Assembly: GCA_937926175.1 (NCBI GenBank)
Contig: CALANV010000037.1
Span: 248,001 to 312,000, forward strand
Direction of reading: 5' to 3'
Source: an uncultured Rhodospirillales bacterium
GTDB taxonomy: Bacteria > Pseudomonadota > Alphaproteobacteria > CACIAM-22H2
Length of the DNA stretch: 64,000 nt
The position numbers and the translations under genes were made by a program. The notes under the pieces are model-generated. The model ran no database searches and had not been told where the DNA came from. It saw nothing but the letters and a program-made list of their open reading frames with translations. Below, in pieces: positions 24,626 to 33,648 of the stretch; the stretch's first letter is position 1, and the number at the start of each line of letters is the position of its first letter.

Positions 24626-24946
24626 ATGGCCCGCCCCCTGATCAGCGTGCCGGCCACCGCGAAGCGCGGCGAGATCGTCGAGATCAAGGCCCTCATCGCC
24701 CATCCCATGGAGACGGGCTACCGCCCCGGCCCGGATGGGCGGGTGCTGCCGCGCGACATCATCCGTCGCTTCGTGTGCACGTATAACGACGTCGAGATCT
24801 TCAGCGCCGACCTGTTTCCGGCGATGTCCGCGAATCCGTTCATTGCGTTCACCACCGTCGCCGTCGAGAGCGGGACGTTGACGTTCACATGGACCGGCGA
24901 CAACGGATTTTCACAGTCCGAAACGGCGACGATCACGGTCTCATGA
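24626..24946 (+). CDS. soxZ: SoxZ, partner of the SoxYZ carrier
   Basis: A 106-aa protein without a signal peptide, as usual since it is exported with SoxY. The family pattern is clear: KRGEIVEIKALIAHPMETGY, RDIIRRFVCTYNDVEIFSAD and TFTWTGDNGFSQSETATITV. It forms an immunoglobulin-like beta-sandwich that binds SoxY. The start is four bases after the soxY stop, and its own stop overlaps the soxA ATG (ATGA). Confidence 0.93.
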   Translation: MARPLISVPATAKRGEIVEIKALIAHPMETGYRPGPDGRVLPRDIIRRFVCTYNDVEIFSADLFPAMSANPFIAFTTVAVESGTLTFTWTGDNGFSQSETATITVS

Positions 24947-25740
24947 CGGCTTGCGCCGGCGTCGCTCGGCGGGCGCTCGGCCCGATGGTCGGCGCGGCAC
25001 TCGGCATCGCTGTTGCGGCGGCGGCCGAGATCCCCGTGGACGAGCGGCGGTCCGGGTTCGACTTCATGAGCCGCGCGCTTCAGGACATGCAGCGCGACGA
25101 CACGTTGAACCCCGGCATGCTGTGGGTCCTCGAGGGCGAAGAGCTGTGGCACCGGAAGGCCGGTGCCGGGAACCTGTCCTGCGCCGATTGTCATGGCGAG
25201 GCCACGTCCAGCATGCGCGGCGTCGCCGCGCGATACCCGTCCTATGACGAGGAGACCAGGCGGCCAGTCGATCTCCAGGGGCGGGTGAATTTCTGCCGAA
25301 CCCGGCATCAGCAGGCGCCGCCGCTTGCCCCGGAGAGCCAGGAACTGCTCGCCCTCGTCGCCTATGTCGCCCATCAGTCGCGCGGGATGGCGATCGCGCC
25401 CGATCCGGATCCGCGCCTGACGCCGTTCCGCGATCGCGGCCGCCGGCTGTTCCATGAGCGCCAGGGGCAACTGAATTTCTCGTGCGCCCATTGCCATGAC
25501 GACAACTGGGGCAAGCGCCTGGGCGGCAGCGTGATCCCGCAGGCCCATCCGACCGGCTACCCGATCTATCGCCTCGAATGGCAGGGGCTCGGCTCGCTGC
25601 AGCGGCGTCTGCGCAACTGCCTCGTCGGCGTCCGCGCCGAGCCGTATCCCTACGACGCGCCGGAATACGTCGACCTCGAACTCTTCCTCATGGACCGTGC
25701 CCGCGGGCTGACTGTGGAAACCCCCGCGGTCCGACCGTGA
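24943..25740 (+). CDS. soxA: Dihaem cytochrome SoxA
   Basis: A 265-aa periplasmic SoxA, the catalytic half of SoxAX that joins thiosulfate to the SoxY cysteine. After a signal-like segment (VGAALGIAVAAAA) come the first haem motif LSCADCH and the second FSCAHCHDDNWG. The active-site region is GSLQRRLRNCLVGVRAEPY, whose Cys is the modified haem ligand of known SoxA proteins. NFCRTRHQQ in the middle matches the usual N-x-C-R element. Two CxxCH motifs place it among the dihaem SoxA forms. It is the last gene of the operon; soxB and soxCD are not adjacent. Confidence 0.92.
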   Translation: MTACAGVARRALGPMVGAALGIAVAAAAEIPVDERRSGFDFMSRALQDMQRDDTLNPGMLWVLEGEELWHRKAGAGNLSCADCHGEATSSMRGVAARYPSYDEETRRPVDLQGRVNFCRTRHQQAPPLAPESQELLALVAYVAHQSRGMAIAPDPDPRLTPFRDRGRRLFHERQGQLNFSCAHCHDDNWGKRLGGSVIPQAHPTGYPIYRLEWQGLGSLQRRLRNCLVGVRAEPYPYDAPEYVDLELFLMDRARGLTVETPAVRP

Positions 25741-25813
25741 CGAATCCGCTTCGGCCCGTTCGCGGTTTCCCGCAGTAAAAGTCAGGCGTCGCGCCCGGGC
25801 GCCGGGTAAGCAT

Positions 25814-26962
25814 TTATTGCCGGCAATACGCGCGCCGCTGACCGTTCCGGACCAGGTCGCGGAGTGCGGCCGCCGTTTCGTCGATCATTCGCTCCAGAGA
25901 GTACGAGGCGGCGACGCGCCGGCGCGCCGCAGCACCGTGGCGACGCCGCATGACCTCGCTCGATGCGACGAAGGCATCGATCGCGTCGGCAAGGGCAGAA
26001 ACGTTACCGGGCGGCACGACCGATCCGGTATCGCCAACCATTGTGGCGGCATCGCCCACGTCCGTGACGATGCACGACACCTCGCAGGCCATTGCTTCGC
26101 CGACGACGTTGGGCGTTCCTTCACCGTAGATCGAAGGCAGGCACAGGCCATCGAGCGCGCTGTAGACTGCCGCCATGTCGGCACGTGCTCCGGCCCAGAG
26201 GACGCGATCTGCAACCCCCAGTTCCGAGGTAAGCGTCGCAAGACGGTCGCGAACGTCGTTCGGACCGTCGCCGACAATGACGGCCCACGCATTGGCTCTT
26301 TTCGAGGTGACCGATGCGAAGGCGCGCAGGAAGATTTCATGCCCCTTCATTGGGTCGAGTCGCGCGACGACTCCCAAGAGCGTTGCATCGGCAGGCACCC
26401 CCCATTCGGCCCGAAGCTGTCGCCCCGCATCAGGATCGCGCCGGAATTCGGCGAGATCGATACCGTTGCGAATGACGACCATTCGCTCCTGTGGAAGGCC
26501 AGCCGCCACGCCGTGGCGTCGTCCCGCTTCGGAGTTCACGATGATCAGGTCCGCAAGGAATGCGAGAACGCGCTCTGTCCAGTAGACCAGACGATGCAAC
26601 CAGTCGTACCGCGACAGATCCACATTGGAGGCGCGGATACCGAAGACGATCTGCGCCGGGGCGACGATCGGCTTGAGTACGGCGGCAAGACAGTTGGCTG
26701 CAGGCAGATACGCTTGTATGACGTCCGGCCGTTCGCGGCGCAACGCGGCGGCAAGGCGAAGAGGATACGCAATGAGATCCCACCGCCCGCGTTTTCGGAT
26801 CGGCAGTACGTGGACACCGGGTGGAATTTGCGCGTCCTGCGGTACGTAGAACGCGGCCATAATGACCTTGATTCCCCGCTGTGCCAGGCCGCGGGCAAGC
26901 AACAGCATCTGCCGCTCGGCACCACCTCCGGTGATACTGCGGCACAGCAAGGCAACTTTCAT
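25814..26962 (-). CDS. Glycosyltransferase family 4-like protein
   Basis: A 382-aa GT-B fold enzyme. The N-terminal loop SITGGGAERQMLLLARGLA is typical of retaining GT4 enzymes, followed by IVNSEAGRRHGVAAGLPQERM. The C-terminal donor domain has VARLDPMKGHEIFLRAFA, VIVGDGPN and LPSIYGEGTPNVVGEAMACE, where the E-x7-E type motif contacts the sugar nucleotide. The donor and acceptor are unknown. It lies at the left edge of the glycan island, in the same direction as the methyltransferase gene upstream of it. Confidence 0.88.
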   Translation of the reverse strand: MKVALLCRSITGGGAERQMLLLARGLAQRGIKVIMAAFYVPQDAQIPPGVHVLPIRKRGRWDLIAYPLRLAAALRRERPDVIQAYLPAANCLAAVLKPIVAPAQIVFGIRASNVDLSRYDWLHRLVYWTERVLAFLADLIIVNSEAGRRHGVAAGLPQERMVVIRNGIDLAEFRRDPDAGRQLRAEWGVPADATLLGVVARLDPMKGHEIFLRAFASVTSKRANAWAVIVGDGPNDVRDRLATLTSELGVADRVLWAGARADMAAVYSALDGLCLPSIYGEGTPNVVGEAMACEVSCIVTDVGDAATMVGDTGSVVPPGNVSALADAIDAFVASSEVMRRRHGAAARRRVAASYSLERMIDETAAALRDLVRNGQRRAYCRQ

Positions 26963-27077
26963 TCAACCGGATTCCAAGAGACTCATATCGCAACCACACG
27001 GCACTCGGCCGCTCTGACATTCAACTCATATCGCCTCGGAACGACTGCGATCGCTTGGCGGCACCTGATATCTCCGG

Positions 27078-27908
27078 CTAGCGTTTACGAAAAACATACT
27101 CGTTGCATCCGGTGCCGAGCAGGCCGAATCTCGGCTTGATCGTGAAACTCCGTTCGAGTGCGAAGCCGCGGCTTTCCAAGAAGCTCTTGACTTCCTCGGG
27201 TGTAGTGGACTCATACGGATAGCCACCGAGCCAATCGTGCACGTCGTGGTGCCAGTTCATGCCCCGGTTTCTTGTTTGGTAGGTTCTGACGTAGGTGACA
27301 GGGTTGCGGCCGGTCACAACCAGTGCAGCAAAGAACGCTACCTTGTAGATCGCACGGATTACCCGCTGCAGCGCCTTCGGGCTTGATGCATATAATCGCT
27401 TCTCGAGGCGCCAGAAGCCGCACATCGGTGTTTTCGCATAAAGTGCGATCGCAAGTGTACCGCCGTGGCGAACCAATCCTACCGCGCGGTCGATCGCATG
27501 CCACATGTCGCCTGTATGATGCAGGGCGCCCCAGGCATAGACGATGTCGAAAGTTCGGTCCGGCGAAAGGTCGAAGAGGCTGCTGACCTTGACTTCGTAG
27601 CGCCCGGCACCTGCGAATCTCTCCAGCACGGCGCGAGCGGTTTCGACCGAGACAGGGTCGATATCGACCGCGAGAATGTCGGAAACCCCTAATCGCGCCG
27701 CAGCCGCCGCATGGAGACCCGAGCCACACCCGATATCGAGTAGGCTGCGGCCGCGAATTCCCTCTTCGCCAAGCAACCGGATCAGCGCTTGCTCCGCGAG
27801 TGCCAGCCGTTGCTCGTCGATTGTTCGCGCGTAATCGGCCCAGTTCTCACCAAAGGCGAAATGTGACTCAAAATGTGAAGATCGACCAGAAGTTGAAGCG
27901 CTGGACAT
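27078..27908 (-). CDS. Class I SAM-dependent methyltransferase
   Basis: About 276 aa from ATG 27908 (a TTG at 27944 is also in frame). The SAM site is SLLDIGCGSGLHAAAAARLG, with the acidic motif II in ILAVDIDPVS and the post-motif DIVYAWGALHHTGDMWHAID. The C-terminal region ends with HDVHDWLGGYPYESTTPEE. It is homologous to the methyltransferase at 29725 (shared FGxNW start, AWGxLHHTG and DWxGGYPYE motifs). The role is probably methylation of a sugar or a lipid-linked glycan, inferred from the glycosyltransferase neighbours. Confidence 0.8.
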   Translation of the reverse strand: MSSASTSGRSSHFESHFAFGENWADYARTIDEQRLALAEQALIRLLGEEGIRGRSLLDIGCGSGLHAAAAARLGVSDILAVDIDPVSVETARAVLERFAGAGRYEVKVSSLFDLSPDRTFDIVYAWGALHHTGDMWHAIDRAVGLVRHGGTLAIALYAKTPMCGFWRLEKRLYASSPKALQRVIRAIYKVAFFAALVVTGRNPVTYVRTYQTRNRGMNWHHDVHDWLGGYPYESTTPEEVKSFLESRGFALERSFTIKPRFGLLGTGCNEYVFRKR

Positions 27909-28283
27909 GAAGGCTGTTGATACAGTATGGAGCGTACTGTTCAAATGTATGATATTACGACCTCAGGGCAAGACAGGTCGACATGCAATCGACCGGCAGC
28001 CGTCCGCACTTAATGGGTTGTTTGTCCGCGGATTTTGCGCTTGAACCGAATACCAGGGCCTCGATCGATCGAGAAGACGGTATCAAGTGCCCGCTGGCGA
28101 CGTCGTGGCGGGATGGTCATTGGAGAACTCAAGGTTGTGCGCGAAACCAGCAGAGATCGAGAGACGAAAGCAGCTCTCCAATGAGGCGGCAGATCGGCCT
28201 GATACAGAAACACTAATACGGCTTTCTAACAATCAATAATTGGCTACAACCTGAAATATGAGCTGGGGACGAAGGAGTGGGGG
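27909..28283. other. Divergent intergenic region
   Basis: 375 bases between divergent methyltransferase and glycosyltransferase genes, AT-richer than average. It should hold promoters for both directions, including the large rightward glycan operon, but no clear -35/-10 pair was identified. Short frames here show no ribosome site. Confidence 0.4.
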
Positions 28284-29678
28284 ATGGAATGGCGTCGCCT
28301 TGCAAGGCAGTTTTGGTGGTTGGCTGGGGCTTCCGTCACGCGCGCTTTTGCACGCTCACTGCGCCCACCGTCGGTATATACCAAAGTTGGGAAGTTGGTT
28401 GTTCAGCCAACCGAGACGGATGCGTTCAGGAAAATGCTGTCGGACACGGCGCCGACATCTGCAGTACCCGGTCGCATCGTCCTTGTCTGTGGATCCCTGC
28501 AACCAGGCGGCGCTGAGCGCCAGGTCGCAAACACCCTCATCGGTCTTGCGGCTTCGTCCGTTGAGAGCGTCACGCTTCTTTGTGACTACCTGCACGGCGG
28601 CACGAAGGAAAGATACGACTTTTATCTACCGCTGGCTCGAAGTTCAGGTGCGACCGTCCGCATGATCAGGACTGATTGGGACAAAACCGAAATGGCGGCC
28701 CTGCCATGCGGGCTACTGGATGTCGCAGGTGAAATCAATCCGAATCTGATGGTCGATATCGCCAATCTGTATCTCGAGTTTCGCGCACTTCGACCGGAGG
28801 TCGTCCATGCGTGGCTCGACTGGAGCAACGTCAGGGCTGGCCTGGCGGCCGTTCTTGCCGGAGTTCCCCGAATCCTGCTTTCGGGTCGGAATCTAAGCCC
28901 CCGGCACTTTGCGCTGAATACGGACTATTATTATCCGGCCTACAAGGCCCTGATCGAAAGGGCCGGGGATCGGATCGTCCTGCTGAACAACAGCCAAGCG
29001 GGCGCGGATGATTATGCCGAGTGGCTTTCCTTGCCCCCTGGACGAATCAAGGTCATCCGTAACGGTATCCATTTCACCGAGGACATGCGTCCGGCGCCCG
29101 AGCACAACGCCGTTTTCCGGATACGGCACGGGATCCCGCCCGATGCGCCGCTCATCGGCGGCATGTTTCGCTTCTATCCCGAAAAACAACCGCTCTTGTG
29201 GCTGGAGGTGGCAGGCCGGATCGCGCAAGTTCTACCGGACGCCCATTTCGTCATTTTCGGCGAAGGGCTGATGCGCGCCCGCATGGAGGAAGTCATCCGT
29301 ACACTTGGAATCGAGCAGCGCACGCGTCTGTGCGGCGTCGTCACACCGTCGCTGGATGGCTTGGCGCCCTGCGATCTGATACTGCTGACGTCAAGCGGCG
29401 AAGGTACGCCGAACGTTCTGCTCGAGGCCCAGTGGCTCGGATTGCCCGTCGTAACGACTGCTGCCGGTGGGGCTGGTGAAGCCGTGCTGGATGGAGTGAC
29501 GGGCGTGGTCGTCAAAACCAACGACGCAGCTGCCATAGCGGATGCCGTCATAGGTATATTGCAGGACAAGAGCTTTCGAGATACTGCACGCCACGAGGGT
29601 CCTTCCTTCATTGCCGCAAGATACGGGATGGCGCGTATGATCGACGAAACTCTTGCTGCGTACTGGGGCGGTCGTTGA
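28284..29678 (+). CDS. Glycosyltransferase (GT4-like)
   Basis: A 464-aa GT-B enzyme that begins the large rightward glycan operon. An N-terminal segment of about 65 residues precedes the Rossmann motif VLVCGSLQPGGAERQVANTL. The donor domain shows KVIRNGIHF, GGMFRFYPEKQPLLWLEVAG, FVIFGEGLMRARMEE and LTSSGEGTPNVLLEAQWLGL. Substrates are unknown. ATG 28284 is preceded by AAGGAG at a good distance. The methyltransferase gene follows within about 45 bases. Confidence 0.87.
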   Translation: MEWRRLARQFWWLAGASVTRAFARSLRPPSVYTKVGKLVVQPTETDAFRKMLSDTAPTSAVPGRIVLVCGSLQPGGAERQVANTLIGLAASSVESVTLLCDYLHGGTKERYDFYLPLARSSGATVRMIRTDWDKTEMAALPCGLLDVAGEINPNLMVDIANLYLEFRALRPEVVHAWLDWSNVRAGLAAVLAGVPRILLSGRNLSPRHFALNTDYYYPAYKALIERAGDRIVLLNNSQAGADDYAEWLSLPPGRIKVIRNGIHFTEDMRPAPEHNAVFRIRHGIPPDAPLIGGMFRFYPEKQPLLWLEVAGRIAQVLPDAHFVIFGEGLMRARMEEVIRTLGIEQRTRLCGVVTPSLDGLAPCDLILLTSSGEGTPNVLLEAQWLGLPVVTTAAGGAGEAVLDGVTGVVVKTNDAAAIADAVIGILQDKSFRDTARHEGPSFIAARYGMARMIDETLAAYWGGR

Positions 29679-29724
29679 CCAGACATGATCTTTTGCGTAC
29701 GCGCGATGGCGAGGCACGGTGCGG

Positions 29725-30579
29725 ATGACTGAAACAATGAAAGACGCTCACCAGTTCGAGCTGGAAGTAAAGAGTGGAAAGCGTTTCAAGTTCGGAAAGA
29801 ACTGGCGGCGCTTTCTTCGCGTTCTCAACGACGAACGGATTCATGAGGCCGAGAAATCACTGAAGGATTTTCTCGAGACCAACAGCCTCGAGGGCAAGTC
29901 GTTCCTCGACATCGGTAGCGGCAGCGGTCTGTTCAGTCTCGCGGCGCGGCGGTTGGGCGCCACTGTCCTTTCCTTCGACTATGATCCGCAATCCGTCGCC
30001 TGCACCGCTGAACTCCGCCGCCGCTATTTCGGTAACGATCCGGAATGGCGCATCATGTCGGGCTCGGTGCTCGACCGGGATTTTCTTCAATCGCTTGGGC
30101 AATTCGACATCGTCTATGCCTGGGGCGTTCTGCATCATACGGGCGCCATGTGGCAGGCGCTCGAGAATGTCAAGATCAACACGAAGGTCGGTGGCAGGCT
30201 GTTCATCGCCATCTACAACGACTGCGGCGAGATCAGTCGCTATTGGATGCAGAAGAAGATCATGTATAACAAGCTGCCGGCTTTTCTCAGGTTTCCCTAC
30301 GCAGTAGTAGTCTGGACGCCGATCGAGTTCCGGTATTTCCTGCACTATCTTCGCAACAAACGGCCGCTCGAATATTTCTCGCTGTGGACGGAATACAAGA
30401 AGAGCCGCGGCATGAGCCGGTGGCACGACATGATCGACTGGATCGGTGGCTATCCTTACGAGTACGCCTCGGCCCAGCAGCTCGTCGATTTCTATGAAAG
30501 AGACGGTTTCAAGGTGCGCAAACTGGTGCCCAACGACGGGTATGGTTGCCATCAGCTCGTGTTCGAGCGCGTAAGCTGA
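29725..30579 (+). CDS. Class I SAM-dependent methyltransferase
   Basis: About 284 aa from ATG 29725, placed about ten bases after GAGG; a GTG at 29719 is possible. The SAM motif is FLDIGSGSGLFSLAARRLGA, with the acidic VLSFDYDPQS and DIVYAWGVLHHTGAMWQALE. It is a diverged paralogue of the gene at 27078. The C-terminal WHDMIDWIGGYPYEYASAQQ matches that paralogue's WLGGYPYES region. It probably methylates a glycan or its precursor. asnB-like follows 10 bases later. Confidence 0.82.
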   Translation: MTETMKDAHQFELEVKSGKRFKFGKNWRRFLRVLNDERIHEAEKSLKDFLETNSLEGKSFLDIGSGSGLFSLAARRLGATVLSFDYDPQSVACTAELRRRYFGNDPEWRIMSGSVLDRDFLQSLGQFDIVYAWGVLHHTGAMWQALENVKINTKVGGRLFIAIYNDCGEISRYWMQKKIMYNKLPAFLRFPYAVVVWTPIEFRYFLHYLRNKRPLEYFSLWTEYKKSRGMSRWHDMIDWIGGYPYEYASAQQLVDFYERDGFKVRKLVPNDGYGCHQLVFERVS

Positions 30580-30589
30580 CCGTCTCGCC

Positions 30590-32524
30590 ATGTGCGGATT
30601 GGCGGGATTTCTGCTCGGCACGCCGATCGACCGCACCCTCGCGGCGCGACGGCTTGACACGATGGTCGCAACATTGCGTCACCGCGGACCGGACGATCAG
30701 GGAATCTGGTCGGACGGTCATGCCGGGCTCGGCTTTGCGCGCCTCGCGATCATCGATCTTTCCATGGCTGGACACCAGCCGATGGGGAGCCCCGACGGTC
30801 AGGTTTGGCTGACCTTCAATGGCGAGATCTACAATTTTCGGGAATTGCGCGCCGAGCTGGAGTCGAAGGGATATGTCTTTCGTAGCCGCAGCGACAGCGA
30901 GGTCGTCCTGTGCGGCTATCTTGCCTGGGGAGAAGACGTCCTGCAGCGTCTGCGGGGCATGTTCGCCATCGCACTGTGGGATCGGCGTTCGCGCCGGCTG
31001 ATGCTCGCCCGCGATCGAATCGGCAAGAAGCCGCTGAACTACGCTCTGACCGATGAATGTCTGTTGTTCGGGTCGGAGATGAAGGCGATTCTCGCCTGGC
31101 CGGGCGTGCCGCGCGATCCGGATTTGGACGCGCTCCACCAGTTTCTGACCTACCAGTACGTTCCAGCGCCGCTGACCGCCTTCCGGGCGATCAGAAAACT
31201 GCCGGCCGGACACAAGATGATCATCGGTATAGATGAGAGTGGACGGCTCTCCTCACCCAGGATCGAGCGTTATTGGCGCCTGCCTGCCCCCCGTCCGCGC
31301 CGCCGCACCGTCAACCCCGCCGAAGTCGCTGAGGAACTGACCTGGCGCCTCGAGGAAGCGGTCCGGATCAGGTTGATCTCTGATGTGCCGCTTGGGGCGT
31401 TCCTTTCGGGCGGTGTCGACTCCTCGGCCGTCGTCGCCATGATGGCAAGGCAGAGCGGTGGGCGGGTCAAAACGTTCTCGATCGGATTCGAAAATGCCGA
31501 ATACGACGAAACGCGTTATGCCCGCATGGTCGCCGAACGCTATGCGACCGATCATCATGAGCTGGTCGTGCGACCCGACGCCATCACCATTTTGCCGAAG
31601 ATCGTCCATCATTATAATGAACCTTTCGCCGACCCGTCCGCTGTGCCGAGTTTCTACCTGGCCGAGCTGGCTCGCCGTCACGTCACCGTTGCATTGAACG
31701 GCGACGGTGGCGACGAAGCCTTCATGGGTTATCCCCGATACGGGGTCATGCATTCTCTTTCCCGGTTTGATCATCTGCCGAAGTGGTTTCGGAATGCTTC
31801 GGTAACCACGCTCGCTCATCTCCCGCTGCACGGTCGAGTGGCGTACCTGGCGGGTCGGATAGCTGCCCTGCTGCGAGTGGATGCTCGGCTGCCGCAGCAT
31901 CGCTATGCCTTTACGATCACTGCCTTTGCCGACGAGCATAAGCAGGCAGTGTATGGCGAGGCGATGCGCGATCACCTGCAGAAATCCGCGCTCGACATGC
32001 TTCAACCCTACTTTGACGAAGCCGGCAGCTTGGTTTCGGGTGCGAACTGGTCAGATATTCATGTCTATTTACCCGATGATTTGATGGTGAAGGTGGATAT
32101 CGCCACCATGGCTCATGCGCTGGAGGGCCGCTCGCCATTTCTCGATCATGTTTTCCTGGAATGGGCGCTGACGTTGCCGGAGAACGTCACCATCCCGGGC
32201 GGGACGACCAAGGCGATCTTCAAGAAAGCAATGGAGCCTTACCTGCCGCACGATGTGCTTTACCGCCCGAAGATGGGATTCGGTTGCCCGGTTGATCATT
32301 GGCTCCGGGGTGAACTGAAGGAAATGGCTTATGATCTTCTGCTTTCACCGCGGACGATTGGCCGTGGCATTGTCCAGCATGACGCCGTCAAAAACCTCCT
32401 CGATGAGCATTGCGCAGGTCGTAATGCGCACCATACCCGCCTTTGGCCGCTATTGATGATGGAGTTGTGGTTTCGCATGTGGATCGATGGCGACGGACGC
32501 TCGGCGCTGGAAGGGGCGCCATGA
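30590..32524 (+). CDS. asnB: Asparagine synthase (glutamine-hydrolysing) family amidotransferase
   Basis: 644 aa. It begins MCGLAGF, so Cys2 is the N-terminal nucleophile of the class II glutaminase domain; RHRGPDDQGIW and TFNGEIYNFRELR follow. The synthetase domain has the ATP-pyrophosphatase loop FLSGGVDSSAVVA at about residues 272-284 and NGDGGDEAFMGYPRY. Family members in polysaccharide clusters often amidate sugar carboxylates rather than aspartate, which the neighbours here suggest. The stop overlaps the next start (ATGA). Confidence 0.9.
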   Translation: MCGLAGFLLGTPIDRTLAARRLDTMVATLRHRGPDDQGIWSDGHAGLGFARLAIIDLSMAGHQPMGSPDGQVWLTFNGEIYNFRELRAELESKGYVFRSRSDSEVVLCGYLAWGEDVLQRLRGMFAIALWDRRSRRLMLARDRIGKKPLNYALTDECLLFGSEMKAILAWPGVPRDPDLDALHQFLTYQYVPAPLTAFRAIRKLPAGHKMIIGIDESGRLSSPRIERYWRLPAPRPRRRTVNPAEVAEELTWRLEEAVRIRLISDVPLGAFLSGGVDSSAVVAMMARQSGGRVKTFSIGFENAEYDETRYARMVAERYATDHHELVVRPDAITILPKIVHHYNEPFADPSAVPSFYLAELARRHVTVALNGDGGDEAFMGYPRYGVMHSLSRFDHLPKWFRNASVTTLAHLPLHGRVAYLAGRIAALLRVDARLPQHRYAFTITAFADEHKQAVYGEAMRDHLQKSALDMLQPYFDEAGSLVSGANWSDIHVYLPDDLMVKVDIATMAHALEGRSPFLDHVFLEWALTLPENVTIPGGTTKAIFKKAMEPYLPHDVLYRPKMGFGCPVDHWLRGELKEMAYDLLLSPRTIGRGIVQHDAVKNLLDEHCAGRNAHHTRLWPLLMMELWFRMWIDGDGRSALEGAP

Positions 32525-33648
32525 TGGCAACGTCTGCACCATCCGGGCGAAGCAATGTCAGCAGGATGCCGAAATCGAAGCTGATTCGCCTGTCTCCGAA
32601 ACGCATGAAGTTCGATCAGGGCCACGCCTACATCTACGTCTTGCCGCCCGATATTCCGCTCGGTGACAGTGAAGAAGCACCGTTCCGATCTCAGGCACGT
32701 CTGTTCGAGAATGGCGTGGAGTTGGGGCCCAGGAGCGTTCAGCATCACGAGATTCGCGTCAAAGGAGCGGGACGATTTTCGCATTGGCGGAACCAGCTCT
32801 ACTTTTCGGCGAGCGACAATACGTCACCCATTCAGAATCATCGCAGCTATCATCTGCTGGTGCCCGCCAGCATGTTTGCGCCCGATGATACGGCATTGGC
32901 GATGGAGTCGGACGGACTGCCGTACGAAGAGATGGCCCCGATGGACCGGTTCATGCTTGCGCGGGGTACCTATCGCAAGATATGGCGGAATACGCCACTA
33001 CCCGACCACGGTCGACGGATCGATCAAGACGAGGATTTTGCGCGTGAAATCGCCCGGCTGTGCCCGGAAAATGACGTTACGCACGAGCGCAAGTACAACC
33101 TGGACCAGCTCTTCCAGCTTGTTGCTGATGTACCCGGAGACGTCGCGGAGTGCGGCGTCTATAAGGGGGGGTCGGCCTTCTTTCTGGCACGTCATATCGT
33201 CCGGCGCGGTCTCGACAAGCGCCTGTGCCTGTTCGACTCGTTCGAGGGATTGTCCGCGCCGGCCGACATCGATGGTAGCTACTGGCAAGCCGGTGCGCTA
33301 ACAGGCACGATCGAGCATGTACAGAATGCGCTGGCGCCACTCGGGCCGATGCCGTTTGTCGAATTCTACAAGGGGTGGATTCCGGACCGATTTCCCGAAG
33401 TGGCTGACCGCCGCTTCTGCTTCGTGCACGTCGATGTCGACCTGTATCGGCCGACGTTGGATTCGATTGCCTTTTTCTATCCAAGAATGGAGCCAGGCGG
33501 AATCATCCTGTTTGACGATTATGGGTTCGAATCCTGCCCTGGCGTGACGGCGGCGGTCGATCAGTTCATGGCCGACAAGCCGGAACCGATCATAAATCTC
33601 TCCGCCGGTGGGGCTTTCATAATGAAGAAGGGCGATAAGCCGCGATGA
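32521..33648 (+). CDS. TylF/MycF-type O-methyltransferase with an N-terminal GRYSHW module
   Basis: 375 aa in two parts. Residues about 34-113 are module copy A of the repeated domain described in the findings: LFENGVELG, HHEIRVKGAGRFSHW, LYFSASDNTSP. The rest is a macrocin-O-methyltransferase (TylF) domain with DVAECGVYKGGSAFFLARH, LCLFDSFEGLSAPADIDGSY and FVHVDVDLYRPTLDSIAFFY, then GIILFDDYGF, which supplies the metal-binding Asp pair. Such enzymes O-methylate sugars with SAM and Mg. ATG 32521 overlaps the asnB-like stop, and the stop overlaps the next ATG. The role is probably O-methylation of the exported glycan. Confidence 0.86.
   Translation: MMATSAPSGRSNVSRMPKSKLIRLSPKRMKFDQGHAYIYVLPPDIPLGDSEEAPFRSQARLFENGVELGPRSVQHHEIRVKGAGRFSHWRNQLYFSASDNTSPIQNHRSYHLLVPASMFAPDDTALAMESDGLPYEEMAPMDRFMLARGTYRKIWRNTPLPDHGRRIDQDEDFAREIARLCPENDVTHERKYNLDQLFQLVADVPGDVAECGVYKGGSAFFLARHIVRRGLDKRLCLFDSFEGLSAPADIDGSYWQAGALTGTIEHVQNALAPLGPMPFVEFYKGWIPDRFPEVADRRFCFVHVDVDLYRPTLDSIAFFYPRMEPGGIILFDDYGFESCPGVTAAVDQFMADKPEPIINLSAGGAFIMKKGDKPR
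32620..32859 (+). other. GRYSHW module, copy A (N-terminal, TylF-type methyltransferase)
   Basis: Residues 34-113 of the host protein. Key elements are GHAYIY, L-F-E-N-G-V-E-L-G, H-E-I-R-V-K-G-A-G-R-F-S-H-W, L-Y-F-S-A-S-D-N-T-S-P and N-H-R-S-Y. It aligns without large gaps to copies B, C and D in proteins at 46862 and 48079. Confidence 0.75.

Noticed and set aside
27983..28216. 77-codon frame in the divergent gap
   Set aside because: No ribosome site and biased composition unlike a protein; region is better explained as promoter DNA.
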